Notes: a model not told the origin generated them from the sequence alone. DNA of 58,882 bases from Candidatus Caldisaccharidevorator malaysiensis (GCA_025057575.1 JANXBO010000013.1:1-58882); one strand, 5' to 3'. Shown: positions 27,004 through 36,140, counted from the stretch's first letter. Numbers and translations are program-made.

Positions 27004-27641
27004 GCCTGATGTCCGTCACCTTACTAACTGTCCTACTAACGGGAGGGGTTTCCATTCGGTCGCCTTATGAAACGCACCTTCACCAGGTTTGGGATGTGGA
27101 AGGGTCCTTTTTCGTTGAGCACCGCCATCATCCCGATCAAGAAGTTGTCAGCCGAGCGGTCAGCATTCTCTGGAGCATCGGGGATTTCTGCTGGCACGAC
27201 GGATTTCATTACCAACTGATGAGAATTGCAAAAGCCTGCGTGGAACTGGATCCCACCTTTTCGCAAGCCTACGAGACGGGTTCGTGGCTTCTGGATAGTT
27301 ACGGGTTCTCAAAGGAAGCAGAGGCGTTACTAGTCCTTTACAAGGACAGAAATCCCGACCGATATGATGGCTACTATGAACTGGGTTGGTTTTTGTATCG
27401 GAAAGGACGGTTCCAAGAGGCAATCCCCCTGCTGGAGAAAGCCGTTTCTTTTGAGCATCCACCGATCATTGAGCATACCCTGGCGCACGCCTACGAGAAG
27501 GCAGGGAGACCCGCTGACGCTTTGGCGGTTTGGCAAAACAAGTTGAAACGGTTTCCCAAAGATCCCGTCGCCGAAAGGCAAGTGCGGCGGTTGAAAGAAA
27601 TTTTGCAGAAAGGCTCTCGGTCGTCTTCCCAGAAGATGTGA
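27000..27641 (+). CDS. TPR-repeat protein
   Basis: This 213-residue protein starts with a short hydrophobic segment that may act as a signal. Three or more tetratricopeptide repeats follow from about residue 75 (A-Y-E-T-G-S-W-L-L, Y-Y-E-L-G-W-F-L-Y-R-K-G-R-F-Q-E-A-I, H-A-Y-E-K-A-G-R-P-A-D-A-L). It probably mediates protein contacts. Its start overlaps the small membrane protein gene by 4 bp, suggesting the two work together. No enzymatic motif is visible. Confidence 0.78.
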   Translation: MSLMSVTLLTVLLTGGVSIRSPYETHLHQVWDVEGSFFVEHRHHPDQEVVSRAVSILWSIGDFCWHDGFHYQLMRIAKACVELDPTFSQAYETGSWLLDSYGFSKEAEALLVLYKDRNPDRYDGYYELGWFLYRKGRFQEAIPLLEKAVSFEHPPIIEHTLAHAYEKAGRPADALAVWQNKLKRFPKDPVAERQVRRLKEILQKGSRSSSQKM

Positions 27642-27663
27642 AAAAGGTCCCCGAAACCCCCTG

Positions 27664-29085
27664 GTGGAGATTATGAGCGGCGAATGGTGGGACGTGGCTG
27701 TCATCGGCGGTGGACCAGCGGGTTATACGGCAGCCATCCGCCTGGCGCAAAAAAAATGGAAAGTCCTGTTGGTGGAGAAGGATCAGGTAGGTGGCACTTG
27801 CCTGAACCGTGGCTGCATTCCGTCCAAAGCCCTGATTCATCTGGCGCGGGTCAAGAGAAAAGCCGAAACGGCTACCCCAATGGGTCTTTCGTTTGCCAAA
27901 GGTCTCGTGAATTGGGAAATGGTTCAGAACTGGGTTCAACAGGTTATAGGCTCCCTTCGGTCGGGATTGGAGACAATCCTAAGGAATAGCGGGGTCGTCG
28001 TGGAACGAGGGATCGGGGACATCATAGATGAAGGACGCATTCAGGTAGAGGATGGCGGTGGGAAAAGACGAGAAGTCAAGTGCCGGGCGATCCTGTTGGC
28101 TACGGGTTCCGTTCCCGCAAAACCTTCCTTTGCCCCCGAGGGACTTGTTCTAACAGATGAGGAAGGTCTCTTCTTGCCAAGATTACCTTCGTCTTTGATT
28201 GTGATTGGAGGCGGTTCCACAGGTGTAGAATTGGCGTGGCTCTACGCGAGCCTTGGGGTGTCCGTGACTTTATTGGAGATGATGCCCCGCCTTTTGCCCG
28301 CTGCCGATGCTGAGATTTCCGATCTCTTGGATCGGTCCTTTCGTCGTCAGGGAATTAAAGTGTTGCTTTCTTCCCGAGTGACCCAAGTGTTGCCGACCCA
28401 CAATGGCATTGAAGTGCGGACGGAATCGGGGGAAACAGTGACGGGATCGGTGGTCATTGGCGCTGTCGGCAGGAAGCCCAACCCTCCTCAGAATGCCGTG
28501 AGCCGATTAAGTTTGCAAGAGGTTTCGGATCTGGCGCCGTCCCGTTGCTATCAGTGGGGTCAGTGCTTGGTGGTTGCTGCAGGGGATCTCCTTTACGGAT
28601 CAGGGACGGCTCACGGGGCGATAGCAGAAGGGGTAGAGACTGCCCGAATGTTGGATCAATGGCTTCGGTTTGGTCAGTTTCCCCCTTATGCAGCACCTGC
28701 ACCGGTTCCCTATTGCGCTTTTTGCCATCCAGAGGTTGCGGGGGTCGGTATCACAGAGGAAGCAGCTTATAAACAGGGGCGAGCCATCACGGTCGGTCGC
28801 TTTCTTATCAGGGCGAGCGGACCTGCCAGAATTGAAGGTGAGGGGGACGGTCTGATCAAGGTCCTTGCGGACTCAAAGACGGGGAAAATTTTGGGTATTC
28901 ATATGGTCGGTCCGTATGTGACGCACTTGGCAGGGGAGGCGAGCGTTCTGGTCTCCCAGGGGTTGACCGTAGAGGAAGGGCTTAAGGCTGTCCGCATCCA
29001 TCCGTCCTGGAGTGAAGGGATTGGGGAGGCACTGTGGGCGGCGTTGGGGGAACCACTCCATTCGCTTCACCTTGGGAGGCGATGA
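27664..29085 (+). CDS. lpdA: Dihydrolipoamide dehydrogenase (E3)
   Basis: E3 reoxidises dihydrolipoyl groups of 2-oxoacid dehydrogenase or glycine cleavage complexes, passing electrons to NAD+. The 473-residue protein has an N-terminal FAD-binding G-G-G-P-A-G-Y, the redox disulfide in G-G-T-C-L-N-R-G-C-I-P-S-K, the NAD-binding G-G-G-S-T-G-V-E and the C-terminal active-site histidine/glutamate in R-I-H-P-S-W-S-E. The start is GTG 27664 or ATG 27673. No E1/E2 genes lie nearby, so the partner complex is unknown. Two response regulators follow. Confidence 0.93.
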   Translation: MEIMSGEWWDVAVIGGGPAGYTAAIRLAQKKWKVLLVEKDQVGGTCLNRGCIPSKALIHLARVKRKAETATPMGLSFAKGLVNWEMVQNWVQQVIGSLRSGLETILRNSGVVVERGIGDIIDEGRIQVEDGGGKRREVKCRAILLATGSVPAKPSFAPEGLVLTDEEGLFLPRLPSSLIVIGGGSTGVELAWLYASLGVSVTLLEMMPRLLPAADAEISDLLDRSFRRQGIKVLLSSRVTQVLPTHNGIEVRTESGETVTGSVVIGAVGRKPNPPQNAVSRLSLQEVSDLAPSRCYQWGQCLVVAAGDLLYGSGTAHGAIAEGVETARMLDQWLRFGQFPPYAAPAPVPYCAFCHPEVAGVGITEEAAYKQGRAITVGRFLIRASGPARIEGEGDGLIKVLADSKTGKILGIHMVGPYVTHLAGEASVLVSQGLTVEEGLKAVRIHPSWSEGIGEALWAALGEPLHSLHLGRR

Positions 29086-29091
29086 CGAAAG

Positions 29092-29469
29092 ATGCCCGCA
29101 AGGATTCTTGTGGTGGACGATGAGGACATTGCCCGGGTGACGATTTCCGACTTATTGACCAGGGACGGGCACGAGGTTGTTCAGGCGTCCGATGGTCGTC
29201 GGGCGCTGGAGATGTTTATCGCTCACAAGCCCGACTTGGTCATTCTGGACGTAATGCTGCCGGAGTTGGACGGCTATGAGGTATGCGAGCAGATTAGGAG
29301 TATGCCCGAGCCTTACTGTAAGGTGCCGATTATTTTGCTGTCGGGCATTAATACGATTTTGGGAAGGCGGACGGGTCTGGAAGCAGGGGCGGATGTTTAC
29401 CTTGCAAAGCCGTTTGACCCAAAGGAACTGCGCTTAAGGGTCCGCTCGCTGCTGAAGGAGGCAGGGTGA
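29092..29469 (+). CDS. Receiver-only response regulator (copy 1)
   Basis: This 125-residue protein is a single CheY-like receiver domain without output domain. The acidic pocket is in V-V-D-D-E-D, the phosphorylated aspartate in V-I-L-D-V-M-L-P-E (about residue 52) and the conserved lysine in Y-L-A-K-P-F-D. It starts 6 bp after lpdA. No histidine kinase is encoded in the window, so its partner is unknown. Confidence 0.93.
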   Translation: MPARILVVDDEDIARVTISDLLTRDGHEVVQASDGRRALEMFIAHKPDLVILDVMLPELDGYEVCEQIRSMPEPYCKVPIILLSGINTILGRRTGLEAGADVYLAKPFDPKELRLRVRSLLKEAG

Positions 29470-29473
29470 GCCA

Positions 29474-29848
29474 ATGCCTCGGGTTTTGATTGTGGATGAC
29501 GAGGCGGCTATTGTCAGGGTGCTCAAAGAGGGTCTGGAAATACACGGATTCACGATAGATTGTGCCTTTAATGGCGCCGAAGCAGTGGAGCGAGTCAAAG
29601 AGAATCCACCCGATGCCATCGTAATGGATTTGTCTATGCCTGTTATGGATGGCATTAAGGCAACCCAAGAAATCCGGCGGCTCACCCAGGGTGCGACCAT
29701 TCCGATTTTGATCTTGACCGCCCGAGGTGAAGACTGGGACGAGGAAGCGGGTCTGAAAGCAGGGGCAAATTTGTTTGTCACCAAGCCTGTTAGCCTCCGC
29801 CAGTTGGCGAAAGAACTTCATCGGCTGATAGAAGCGCAACAGTCCTGA
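29474..29848 (+). CDS. Receiver-only response regulator (copy 2)
   Basis: This is a second stand-alone receiver of 124 residues, beginning 4 bp after the first. It has V-D-D-E-A, a phospho-acceptor aspartate in I-V-M-D-L-S-M-P-V and the conserved lysine in F-V-T-K-P-V-S. Its sequence differs enough from copy 1 to exclude a recent duplication. Two receivers in tandem with no output domain suggest a phosphorelay or control of a protein partner. The next gene, a gyrase-CTD-like protein, follows after 15 bp. Confidence 0.93.
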   Translation: MPRVLIVDDEAAIVRVLKEGLEIHGFTIDCAFNGAEAVERVKENPPDAIVMDLSMPVMDGIKATQEIRRLTQGATIPILILTARGEDWDEEAGLKAGANLFVTKPVSLRQLAKELHRLIEAQQS

Positions 29849-29863
29849 AGAGGAGGAGTTCCT

Positions 29864-30184
29864 ATGGGGAGGGTTCGGAGGGGTCGGGACGGGGATCGTT
29901 ACCTCCTGATCGTCAGCGCTAACGGGCAGGGAAAGAGAGTGCCCATCAGCGAGTTCAAGATCCGGACGAAAGGAACGAAAGGAAGCAGTGCCCTGCCGAT
30001 GGGTTCGGAACTTGGAGGGGCTTGCCTGGTGCGACCGGCTGACGAAGTCCTTATCATTACCCGAAAAGGGATTGTGTTGCGCCTTTTCGTTGACGATGTG
30101 ACCGTCTTCGGCCGGTCCGCTCGGGGCGGTCGTTTGATCCGATTGGACGACGATGATCAGGTCGTTGCCGTCGTGAGGTTGTGA
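29864..30184 (+). CDS. Stand-alone gyrase A C-terminal repeat protein
   Basis: The whole 106-residue protein aligns with about two blades of the GyrA/ParC C-terminal beta-propeller, which wraps DNA. Visible repeats are L-L-I-V-S-A-N-G-Q-G-K-R-V-P-I-S-E-F and V-L-I-I-T-R-K-G-I-V-L-R-L, ending V-F-G-R-S-A-R-G-G-R-L-I-R-L. The catalytic breakage-reunion domain is absent, and a degenerate GyrA box (R-T-K-G-T-K-G) is present. The gene has its own ribosome binding site (GAAGAGGAGG) and ATG and no disruption, so it is not a gyrase fragment left by decay. Function is unknown; DNA binding or topology sensing is possible. Confidence 0.82.
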   Translation: MGRVRRGRDGDRYLLIVSANGQGKRVPISEFKIRTKGTKGSSALPMGSELGGACLVRPADEVLIITRKGIVLRLFVDDVTVFGRSARGGRLIRLDDDDQVVAVVRL

Positions 30185-30212
30185 AAGGAGAGATGCCGGA
30201 ACACAAACCTGG

Positions 30213-31088
30213 TCACGGACCTGCGGACGGTAACTGGGACAGCCAGTCGCTCATTGTCCCCTTAAATTGGCGCAGAAGTTCCGACGCTTGTTCCGAACTG
30301 AGCCACTCCTTAATCAAGTGAGGACTTTCCTTGACGGCGGTCTGAAACCATCGGAAGGCTTCTGTCCGCTCTCCTTTCTTAAGGTGCCAAAGGGTCAGGT
30401 TCCACCGCGCCCGTGCCGCTTCCGGCGTTGACGGGTGGTCCTCTGACAGCCGACGACAAGCCTTCACAAAAGCCTTGTCGTTCCCTCTCTTCTGCTCCGC
30501 CAGCGCCAAAGCCCAAAGACTCTTCGCTGTCCAGACCGACCGAGGATAGCGCTCCGCGCACTGTTTCCAGGCGGCGATCGCCAACTTGTCTTGTCCCGAC
30601 TGGGAAAAGGCTTCACCAGCCCGATAAAGGGCTTCTGGGGCTTTCTCGTCATTTTGAAATGCAGCGGCAAAGGCGCGGAAATGTTCGGCTGCCTTTTTGG
30701 CGTCGCCCGTCAGCCCAAAAGCCCGAGCCAACGCAAACAGAACTTGTCTCTTCTGCTCGGAAGTCAGCCGGTCACATTGGGACAAATGGTAGAGGGCTTT
30801 GTGAGGTTGAACGGAATCCAAATAGACCAGCACCAATTCATAACGAGCCTGATCCGAAAGAGAACCCTTTGGGTGCTTCCGTAACCCTTCCTCATACCAA
30901 TAAATGGCTCCTTGCACATTGCCTAAGAGCCTATGGGCTTTCGCCCGGTAAAACTCGTCCAACGGTGTGAAATGGGTAATCAGGAAAATGACCAAGACCA
31001 GCAGAGCAATCGTAACGGTCCAGCGGATCACACCACCAAAGAGCCACCAAAACATCTTAAAGAAAAGCCTGGCGATTCCTCTGATCAT
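30213..31088 (-). CDS. Membrane-anchored TPR-like protein
   Basis: This 291-residue protein has one N-terminal membrane helix (about residues 22-42) and a helical repeat domain of TPR/YbgF type. Repeats include Y-R-A-K-A-H-R-L-L-G-N-V-Q-G-A-I, A-P-E-A-L-Y-R-A-G-E-A-F and A-A-R-A-R-W-N-L-T-L-W. It probably scaffolds envelope proteins. It is convergent with the gyrase-CTD gene (28-bp gap) and downstream of the HEAT-repeat lipoprotein gene, with which it may form an operon. Confidence 0.75.
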   Translation of the reverse strand: MIRGIARLFFKMFWWLFGGVIRWTVTIALLVLVIFLITHFTPLDEFYRAKAHRLLGNVQGAIYWYEEGLRKHPKGSLSDQARYELVLVYLDSVQPHKALYHLSQCDRLTSEQKRQVLFALARAFGLTGDAKKAAEHFRAFAAAFQNDEKAPEALYRAGEAFSQSGQDKLAIAAWKQCAERYPRSVWTAKSLWALALAEQKRGNDKAFVKACRRLSEDHPSTPEAARARWNLTLWHLKKGERTEAFRWFQTAVKESPHLIKEWLSSEQASELLRQFKGTMSDWLSQLPSAGP

Positions 31089-31179
31089 AGTCGGACCAAA
31101 ACTGTCCGGTGCCGTGGCGCAAAGGCGACTGCCTGGTTGTCAGAGCCGTGAAGAGTCCGACAGAGGACGACTGTAGCCC

Positions 31180-32853
31180 TCATTGCGTCTTTCCAATCGC
31201 CAAAGCGGCGATGATGGCGGACCTGGTCGTTTCGTTCTTCTCTTGTCTCAGCCGCTGTCGTAACAGGGAGAGGTGCTCTTGCGACCCGATCTTTCCGAGG
31301 GCGGTCGCAGCAGCACGGCGCACCGACGCGGATCGGTCATTTAAAAGGTTGGCAAGCGCATCAGCAGATCCTCGGTCTTCCAGATCGCCCAAAGCGTCGG
31401 CGGCGGCGGACCGAACCTTGTGATCACGGTGCTGCAAAAAGGACCGACATTGGGACGCTGCCGAGGGGTCCTTGAGCCGCCCCAAAAGCCTCAGTATTCG
31501 GACAAGGTTAGTCGGACGATCTAACGCCTTTACCAAATGGGGAACGGCTGGTTTGCCGATCTCCTCCAAGGCTCTTTCTGCGTGGGCTTGGACATAACGG
31601 TCCTTGTCCGACAGAGCGGCGATCAGAACCGGAACAGCGCTAGCATCTCCCAAATCGCCTAAGGCAGCGACTGCTGCTGCGCGCACTTCCGGTTCCTTAT
31701 CGCTAACAGCCCTTTTCAAAACAGGGAGAGCCGAGGGCGAACCGATGGTCCCCAAAACGGCAATAGCTCCCCAGCGCACCAGTGGGTCGCGACTTTTGGA
31801 GGCAGGAAGGAGAAGTTTCTCCGCTGATCTGCCAACCGTCCTGAGAGCGTCCACGCTGGCGGATCGGACCTTTTCGTCACTGCTGTTCAGTTGACTGATG
31901 AGGAAACGGACGCCTTCTTCCCGACCCATCTGTCCTAAAGCGACGGCTGCAGCGATCCGAGTCGGCATCTCCTCCTTTTGGTTTTTGAGAAGTTCCGAAA
32001 GGCGTCTCAGTGCCTCTCGCGCCTGCAGCCGTCCTAGCGCATAAGCGCAGGCAGCTTTCACCTCGGGGTCCGGATCTTGCAATTTTTCTATCAGGTCGGG
32101 GATGGCGGGACGATACCTCAATTCACTGAGATAGCGCGCCATATCTCTTCGGACCAATCGGTCCGTGCTCTCTCTCAAGTCTCTACGGAACGATTCGCAG
32201 ATGTATCGCAACGCCCGAGCGGCTTCCGCTTTCGCCTGAGGCGAGCCTTCTTTTTGCACCTGGGCGAGGGCTTGAAGCGCCCAGGGACCCAGACTCGTTA
32301 AGCCTTGGACGGCACCCCGGCGAACTAAGGGTTCCGGATCATCCAGACCTGCCGTAAGGTAAGGAAGAACCTCCCTCAAATAGGGCGGGGCGTCTCGGTC
32401 TGCTTTCTGACCCATCGCTTTTAGAGCAGCGCCTTTAACAGATGGATCCCGATCGGTCGCTAACGCCATCAGCGGCTTGACCGTCAAAGGACTGGCGAAA
32501 CTGCCCAAAGTCGTCGCAACTGCCTGACGGATTTCAGGGTCTGGAGATCGGGACAATTTCACTAGGTCTTCGTAAACAGAAAGGCGCTTTAGGTGGGCAA
32601 GGACTTTCAGTGCGGCCAACTGAACGGGCTTATTGTTTTCCTTCAAAACCTTTGCAAACTCTGGCGCCGTCAAATCGGCGTAGTCGGTCAGTTGAGCGAG
32701 AAAATTGGAGTCGTCTGCCACAGCCGGGTTGCTTTTCACTTGCGCCACCCAGCCTCTGATCTTCGCCTTCTTGGCTGCCTCGCTTTCCCCGCAGCCCGTT
32801 AAAAGCGACAAAAAAAGAACTGCCAGCCCTGCAGAAACCAACCGAATCGCCAT
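31180..32853 (-). CDS. HEAT-repeat lipoprotein
   Basis: This 557-residue protein begins with a lipoprotein signal (L-S-L-L-T-G-C, Cys near residue 20) followed by about 14 HEAT/PBS-lyase-like repeats. Typical units are A-V-A-T-T-L-G-S-F, A-A-C-A-Y-A-L-G-R-L and A-A-V-A-A-L-G-D-L-G-D. It should be a membrane-tethered superhelical scaffold outside the cytoplasm. A longer frame to 32949 exists, but GGAGG spaced before ATG 32853 and the lipobox fix the start. It is divergent from the CpaB-like gene. Confidence 0.85.
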   Translation of the reverse strand: MAIRLVSAGLAVLFLSLLTGCGESEAAKKAKIRGWVAQVKSNPAVADDSNFLAQLTDYADLTAPEFAKVLKENNKPVQLAALKVLAHLKRLSVYEDLVKLSRSPDPEIRQAVATTLGSFASPLTVKPLMALATDRDPSVKGAALKAMGQKADRDAPPYLREVLPYLTAGLDDPEPLVRRGAVQGLTSLGPWALQALAQVQKEGSPQAKAEAARALRYICESFRRDLRESTDRLVRRDMARYLSELRYRPAIPDLIEKLQDPDPEVKAACAYALGRLQAREALRRLSELLKNQKEEMPTRIAAAVALGQMGREEGVRFLISQLNSSDEKVRSASVDALRTVGRSAEKLLLPASKSRDPLVRWGAIAVLGTIGSPSALPVLKRAVSDKEPEVRAAAVAALGDLGDASAVPVLIAALSDKDRYVQAHAERALEEIGKPAVPHLVKALDRPTNLVRILRLLGRLKDPSAASQCRSFLQHRDHKVRSAAADALGDLEDRGSADALANLLNDRSASVRRAAATALGKIGSQEHLSLLRQRLRQEKNETTRSAIIAALAIGKTQ

Positions 32854-32966
32854 TCGCTTGTCGCCTCCGGTTCCGCTTTGCCGCGTCGCCAATTTACCTT
32901 GCCACCACTTAAATTGTGAGGCAAACTCATAAACGGCTTCAGTGTCCAAGAGGTCAGGTGAGCAAT
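32854..32966. promoter_or_regulatory. Divergent gap between HEAT lipoprotein and cpaB-like genes
   Basis: This 113-bp gap must serve both directions. It contains GGAGG for the minus-strand gene and CAGGTGA for the plus-strand gene. I see no clear -35/-10 pair. Confidence 0.3.
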
Positions 32967-33923
32967 ATGCAAAGACGGTTGCTCTTGCCAGCGGGTTTGG
33001 TCATCGTTGCGGTGATCGCCACGATGGTCGTGATGAGGATGAGAGGTGCCGGAGACCAACCCCAGCCTGTGCCCGAAGTGCCGAAAGCAAAAATCGTCGT
33101 TGCTGCCCGTGACCTTCCACCTGGACAGATTATCACCAACGAGGACGTCAAAGAGGTGGAACTGCCGGTAGACAAGATTCCTGCCGGTTCATTGGCAGGG
33201 ACAGAGGAAGCCGTCGGCAGTCTGGTCCTGCGCACGATTAGTCGCGAGCAGCCCCTGCGAAGAGATTTCGTGCAAATCCCACCCGATAAAATGCGCAAGT
33301 TTAGCGTTCCGATCGGCAGGCGGGCTTATGTCCTTTATCAAGGGTTTACGGAGGGCGCAATAGATGTGGTGCTGACGGGTGACACCGTTGACATCATTGC
33401 GACCCGACGGAGACCATTGGCGGGCGAAGAAATCTTTTACGCAGAGGTCATTGTCAATAGAGCGAGAGTTCTCTTGGCGGAAGACTATTCGCCGCAGCGG
33501 AGCCAAGAGGAGCGATTGCGTCAGCAAGCCTTAGCAGCAGCGGAGACGAGAACGCCAGCCCCACCGGAGGCACAGCCTTCTCCCCAACAACCAGCCCAAA
33601 CTCAAGAACCGCGCGCACCCGTCACCCAGCGACGACTGATCTTGGCGGTTACCCCCGAAGAAGCCGTTCGGCTGGCAAGAGCCCAGGAAGAGGGTCGGGT
33701 TCTGACGGTCTTAAGGAGCGAGGCAGATCTGATGCCGGTGGCAGGTCTTAGTTCTCCGAGAACCTATCGGGAGAGCGTGGCGGCTCCCTCCCGACCTCAG
33801 CCCCCTCGTCCAGCAAGGACGCCCACCCCCATCGTGGCTCCTGCCCGCCCTGCGGTTGAGCCGGTCCATTCGGTCCTCGTCTATCGGGGGACCCAGAGAG
33901 AGGAAGTCCTCGTCACTCGCTGA
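32967..33923 (+). CDS. cpaB: CpaB-like Flp pilus assembly protein (SAF domain)
   Basis: This 318-residue protein has one N-terminal membrane helix, then a SAF domain (about residues 35-105; A-A-R-D-L-P-P-G-Q-I-I-T-N-E-D-V) and the RcpC/CpaB beta domain (V-P-I-G-R-R-A, G-D-T-V-D-I-I-A). A proline/glutamine-rich region (about 180-220) and a Pro/Arg-rich C-terminus are probably disordered. CpaB is a periplasmic part of the tad/Flp pilus machine. The ATG at 32967 follows CAGGTGA. The CpaE-like gene follows after 33 bp; other tad genes are not in the window. Confidence 0.82.
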   Translation: MQRRLLLPAGLVIVAVIATMVVMRMRGAGDQPQPVPEVPKAKIVVAARDLPPGQIITNEDVKEVELPVDKIPAGSLAGTEEAVGSLVLRTISREQPLRRDFVQIPPDKMRKFSVPIGRRAYVLYQGFTEGAIDVVLTGDTVDIIATRRRPLAGEEIFYAEVIVNRARVLLAEDYSPQRSQEERLRQQALAAAETRTPAPPEAQPSPQQPAQTQEPRAPVTQRRLILAVTPEEAVRLARAQEEGRVLTVLRSEADLMPVAGLSSPRTYRESVAAPSRPQPPRPARTPTPIVAPARPAVEPVHSVLVYRGTQREEVLVTR

Positions 33924-33956
33924 CGCTGACTGACGCTGATTTAGGAGTGACACCCA

Positions 33957-36140
33957 GTGCGGTCCCGCGAACGAGGCGGCTCAGTCGTAAAGGTGATGGT
34001 GGCGGGAGCCGACGTCCCGATTCCTTTGGACTCTGTGGACGGTCTTACCATTCAGTTGGTCGGTAAGAAATCCCCTAACGATAGTTTCAGCACCGTAGTG
34101 GAACATTTGTTTTCTGTCTATCCCCACATCATCTTTGTTGGGGAGTGCCCCGATTACGATCCGCTGATCATCGCCCAAACGGTCGCTGACCAAGACCCGC
34201 CGATCGCTGTCGTCGCTGTCCGGGACGCCTCGGACGTTCATTACCGCCGTCGCGCCGCCAAGGTAGGGGTTCACGAAATTTTGCCGACGACCGCTACGCC
34301 AACAGAGGTTGAGCGGTTAATTCTTGACCTCGTTGCCGACAAAGGGCGGGCGTGGCGACTAGAGATCAGTCCGACACCCTCTGAGCCAACGATACTCCCT
34401 TCTCTCACGGCACCGTCGGTCCCATTAGTGTCGGAGGGAAGGACTCTTGCTCCCTTAGCGGAGACAGAGCCTTCCATCTCGGAGATGATGGCATCCGTAG
34501 CTCCAGCCGAAAGCGTTGTGGCACCTATTGAGACAGAACCTGCGGTTGACGCCAGTGTGTTGGATGAAACGATAAGGGCGGAGCACTTGACGACTGAGGG
34601 GGCTGGTCTTGAAGAGGCAGGGCTACTGCCCGAAGCATCAGTCCCTGCCGTCGTAGAGGAGGAGGTTCCTTTCAGCCCCTCATATGGCGAAGGATCCGCC
34701 TCAGAGTTGGGAGAAGCGGCTACTGAGATGACGGTTTGCGAGGAACCGTCCCTTACTGTTTCTGAGCCGGAAGACGGACGGTCCGCGTTATTGGAAGAGA
34801 CTCACTTACCAAAGGAGATCCTCTCACCAGAAGAACCAGCAACGCTGGAGGCGGCACCGACGGCGGAAACCCAAGAATCCGCAGGCACCATCGCTGAGGC
34901 ATTGCCGGAGCCAGGCAGAGTGGAGCAAGAGGCTGGTAGGGTCGAGGAAGAAAGGGAAACAGTCAGCGAACAGGAACGGAAGGGGGACGAGCCGGAGCAG
35001 GGCGCAGAACTGCTAATGGATGAAGCGGCAGAGTCGCCCATTGCGGTGGTTGAAGAAGATTTGGGTGAAGCACCTGCGGAAGTTGCTGAAGAACAGGCAG
35101 GCACCATCAGCGCCGTTATCGTCCCAGAAGAGGTAGCGGTTGCTGAACAAGCGGCCGTTGCCGAATCAGAACAAGTTACGGAAGGGTCTCTTGTAACAAC
35201 CCCCCAAGGAGCGGTGGCACAAGAGACTACAGAACCGGTCGCTGAAGATCGGGAGGAAGTTTTACCATCAGCCACCACGGGCGTTGCAGAGGTTGTCGCT
35301 GAGGGAACTGCTTCACCTGGCTTGGTATCGGCAGAGTCGCAGACCGTGCCGGAACCCGTTGCACTGCCTGAGGAGGTAGAACTGGGCAAATTGATTTCCT
35401 TCATTAGTGGCAAGGGAGGTGTCGGAAAAACCACTATCGTCGTGAACACGGCTCTGGCACTCGCACAAGAATCTCAGAAGAAGGTCGCCCTTCTGGACAC
35501 TTTCATCGGTGATGCCCTCGTTTTGGTGAATGGGACGCCGCGCCTGACCCTCAGCGAACTGCCGGGCATTGTCAGTGATATGGACTTGGAGTTTCTCCGA
35601 GCCTATGCTTTCCATCATCCGGTGGGTGTTGATTTTTATTGCTGGCACTTCTCCCCGGAGCGAAACTTGCCCGATTATCTGGATGCCGAGCCCTTTCAAA
35701 TGGTCCTCAACAGGCTGAAAGAAGGATATGACTATATCTTGATGGACACACCTGTTACCGTTTTCTTGACCGATTTGGAAATGCATACTCTTGCACATGA
35801 GGTCTATGTGATTGCGGTGCCGTGGGACCTTCTGTCTCTGAGGGCGACCAAAGTTTTGATCATCGGACTCCAGCGGCATAACATTCAACCCCGTTTGTTG
35901 CTCAATCGGGTCCAGCCGGACTCTGAGGTCACACCCGAGATCGTCGCCGAGGGATTGGGGTTGGAGATATGGGAAACGGTGCCCAATGATACGAAAATCG
36001 TCGTTCAGTCCATCTCTCGTGGCAGTCCGCCGGTCTTGTGGGAACCCCAGGGAGAGTTTGCGAAGGCGATCCGTCGCATCGCTCGCAAATTGGCTGGTCT
36101 TCCGATTGCTCCCGATCGGCGCCGTTGGGGCTGGTTTTAA
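33957..36140 (+). CDS. cpaE: CpaE-like ATPase with long acidic linker
   Basis: This 727-residue protein places pilus or secretion machinery in the cell. The first 140 residues form a receiver-like fold without a convincing phospho-acceptor, as in CpaE. The C-terminal 245 residues are a MinD/ParA-type ATPase with deviant Walker A K486-G-G-V-G-K-T. Between them lies a linker of about 340 residues rich in Glu, Ala, Val, Pro and Thr and nearly free of aromatics. Typical CpaE proteins are 400-600 residues. The start is GTG 33957 after TTAGGAGTGA. It converges with dnaX with 17 bp between stops. Confidence 0.83.
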   Translation: MRSRERGGSVVKVMVAGADVPIPLDSVDGLTIQLVGKKSPNDSFSTVVEHLFSVYPHIIFVGECPDYDPLIIAQTVADQDPPIAVVAVRDASDVHYRRRAAKVGVHEILPTTATPTEVERLILDLVADKGRAWRLEISPTPSEPTILPSLTAPSVPLVSEGRTLAPLAETEPSISEMMASVAPAESVVAPIETEPAVDASVLDETIRAEHLTTEGAGLEEAGLLPEASVPAVVEEEVPFSPSYGEGSASELGEAATEMTVCEEPSLTVSEPEDGRSALLEETHLPKEILSPEEPATLEAAPTAETQESAGTIAEALPEPGRVEQEAGRVEEERETVSEQERKGDEPEQGAELLMDEAAESPIAVVEEDLGEAPAEVAEEQAGTISAVIVPEEVAVAEQAAVAESEQVTEGSLVTTPQGAVAQETTEPVAEDREEVLPSATTGVAEVVAEGTASPGLVSAESQTVPEPVALPEEVELGKLISFISGKGGVGKTTIVVNTALALAQESQKKVALLDTFIGDALVLVNGTPRLTLSELPGIVSDMDLEFLRAYAFHHPVGVDFYCWHFSPERNLPDYLDAEPFQMVLNRLKEGYDYILMDTPVTVFLTDLEMHTLAHEVYVIAVPWDLLSLRATKVLIIGLQRHNIQPRLLLNRVQPDSEVTPEIVAEGLGLEIWETVPNDTKIVVQSISRGSPPVLWEPQGEFAKAIRRIARKLAGLPIAPDRRRWGWF

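Noticed and set aside
33921..33940. Direct repeat TGACGCTGAC/TGACGCTGAT after the cpaB-like gene
   Set aside because: Two 10-bp copies without flanking mobile-element features; probably a small duplication at the stop codon.
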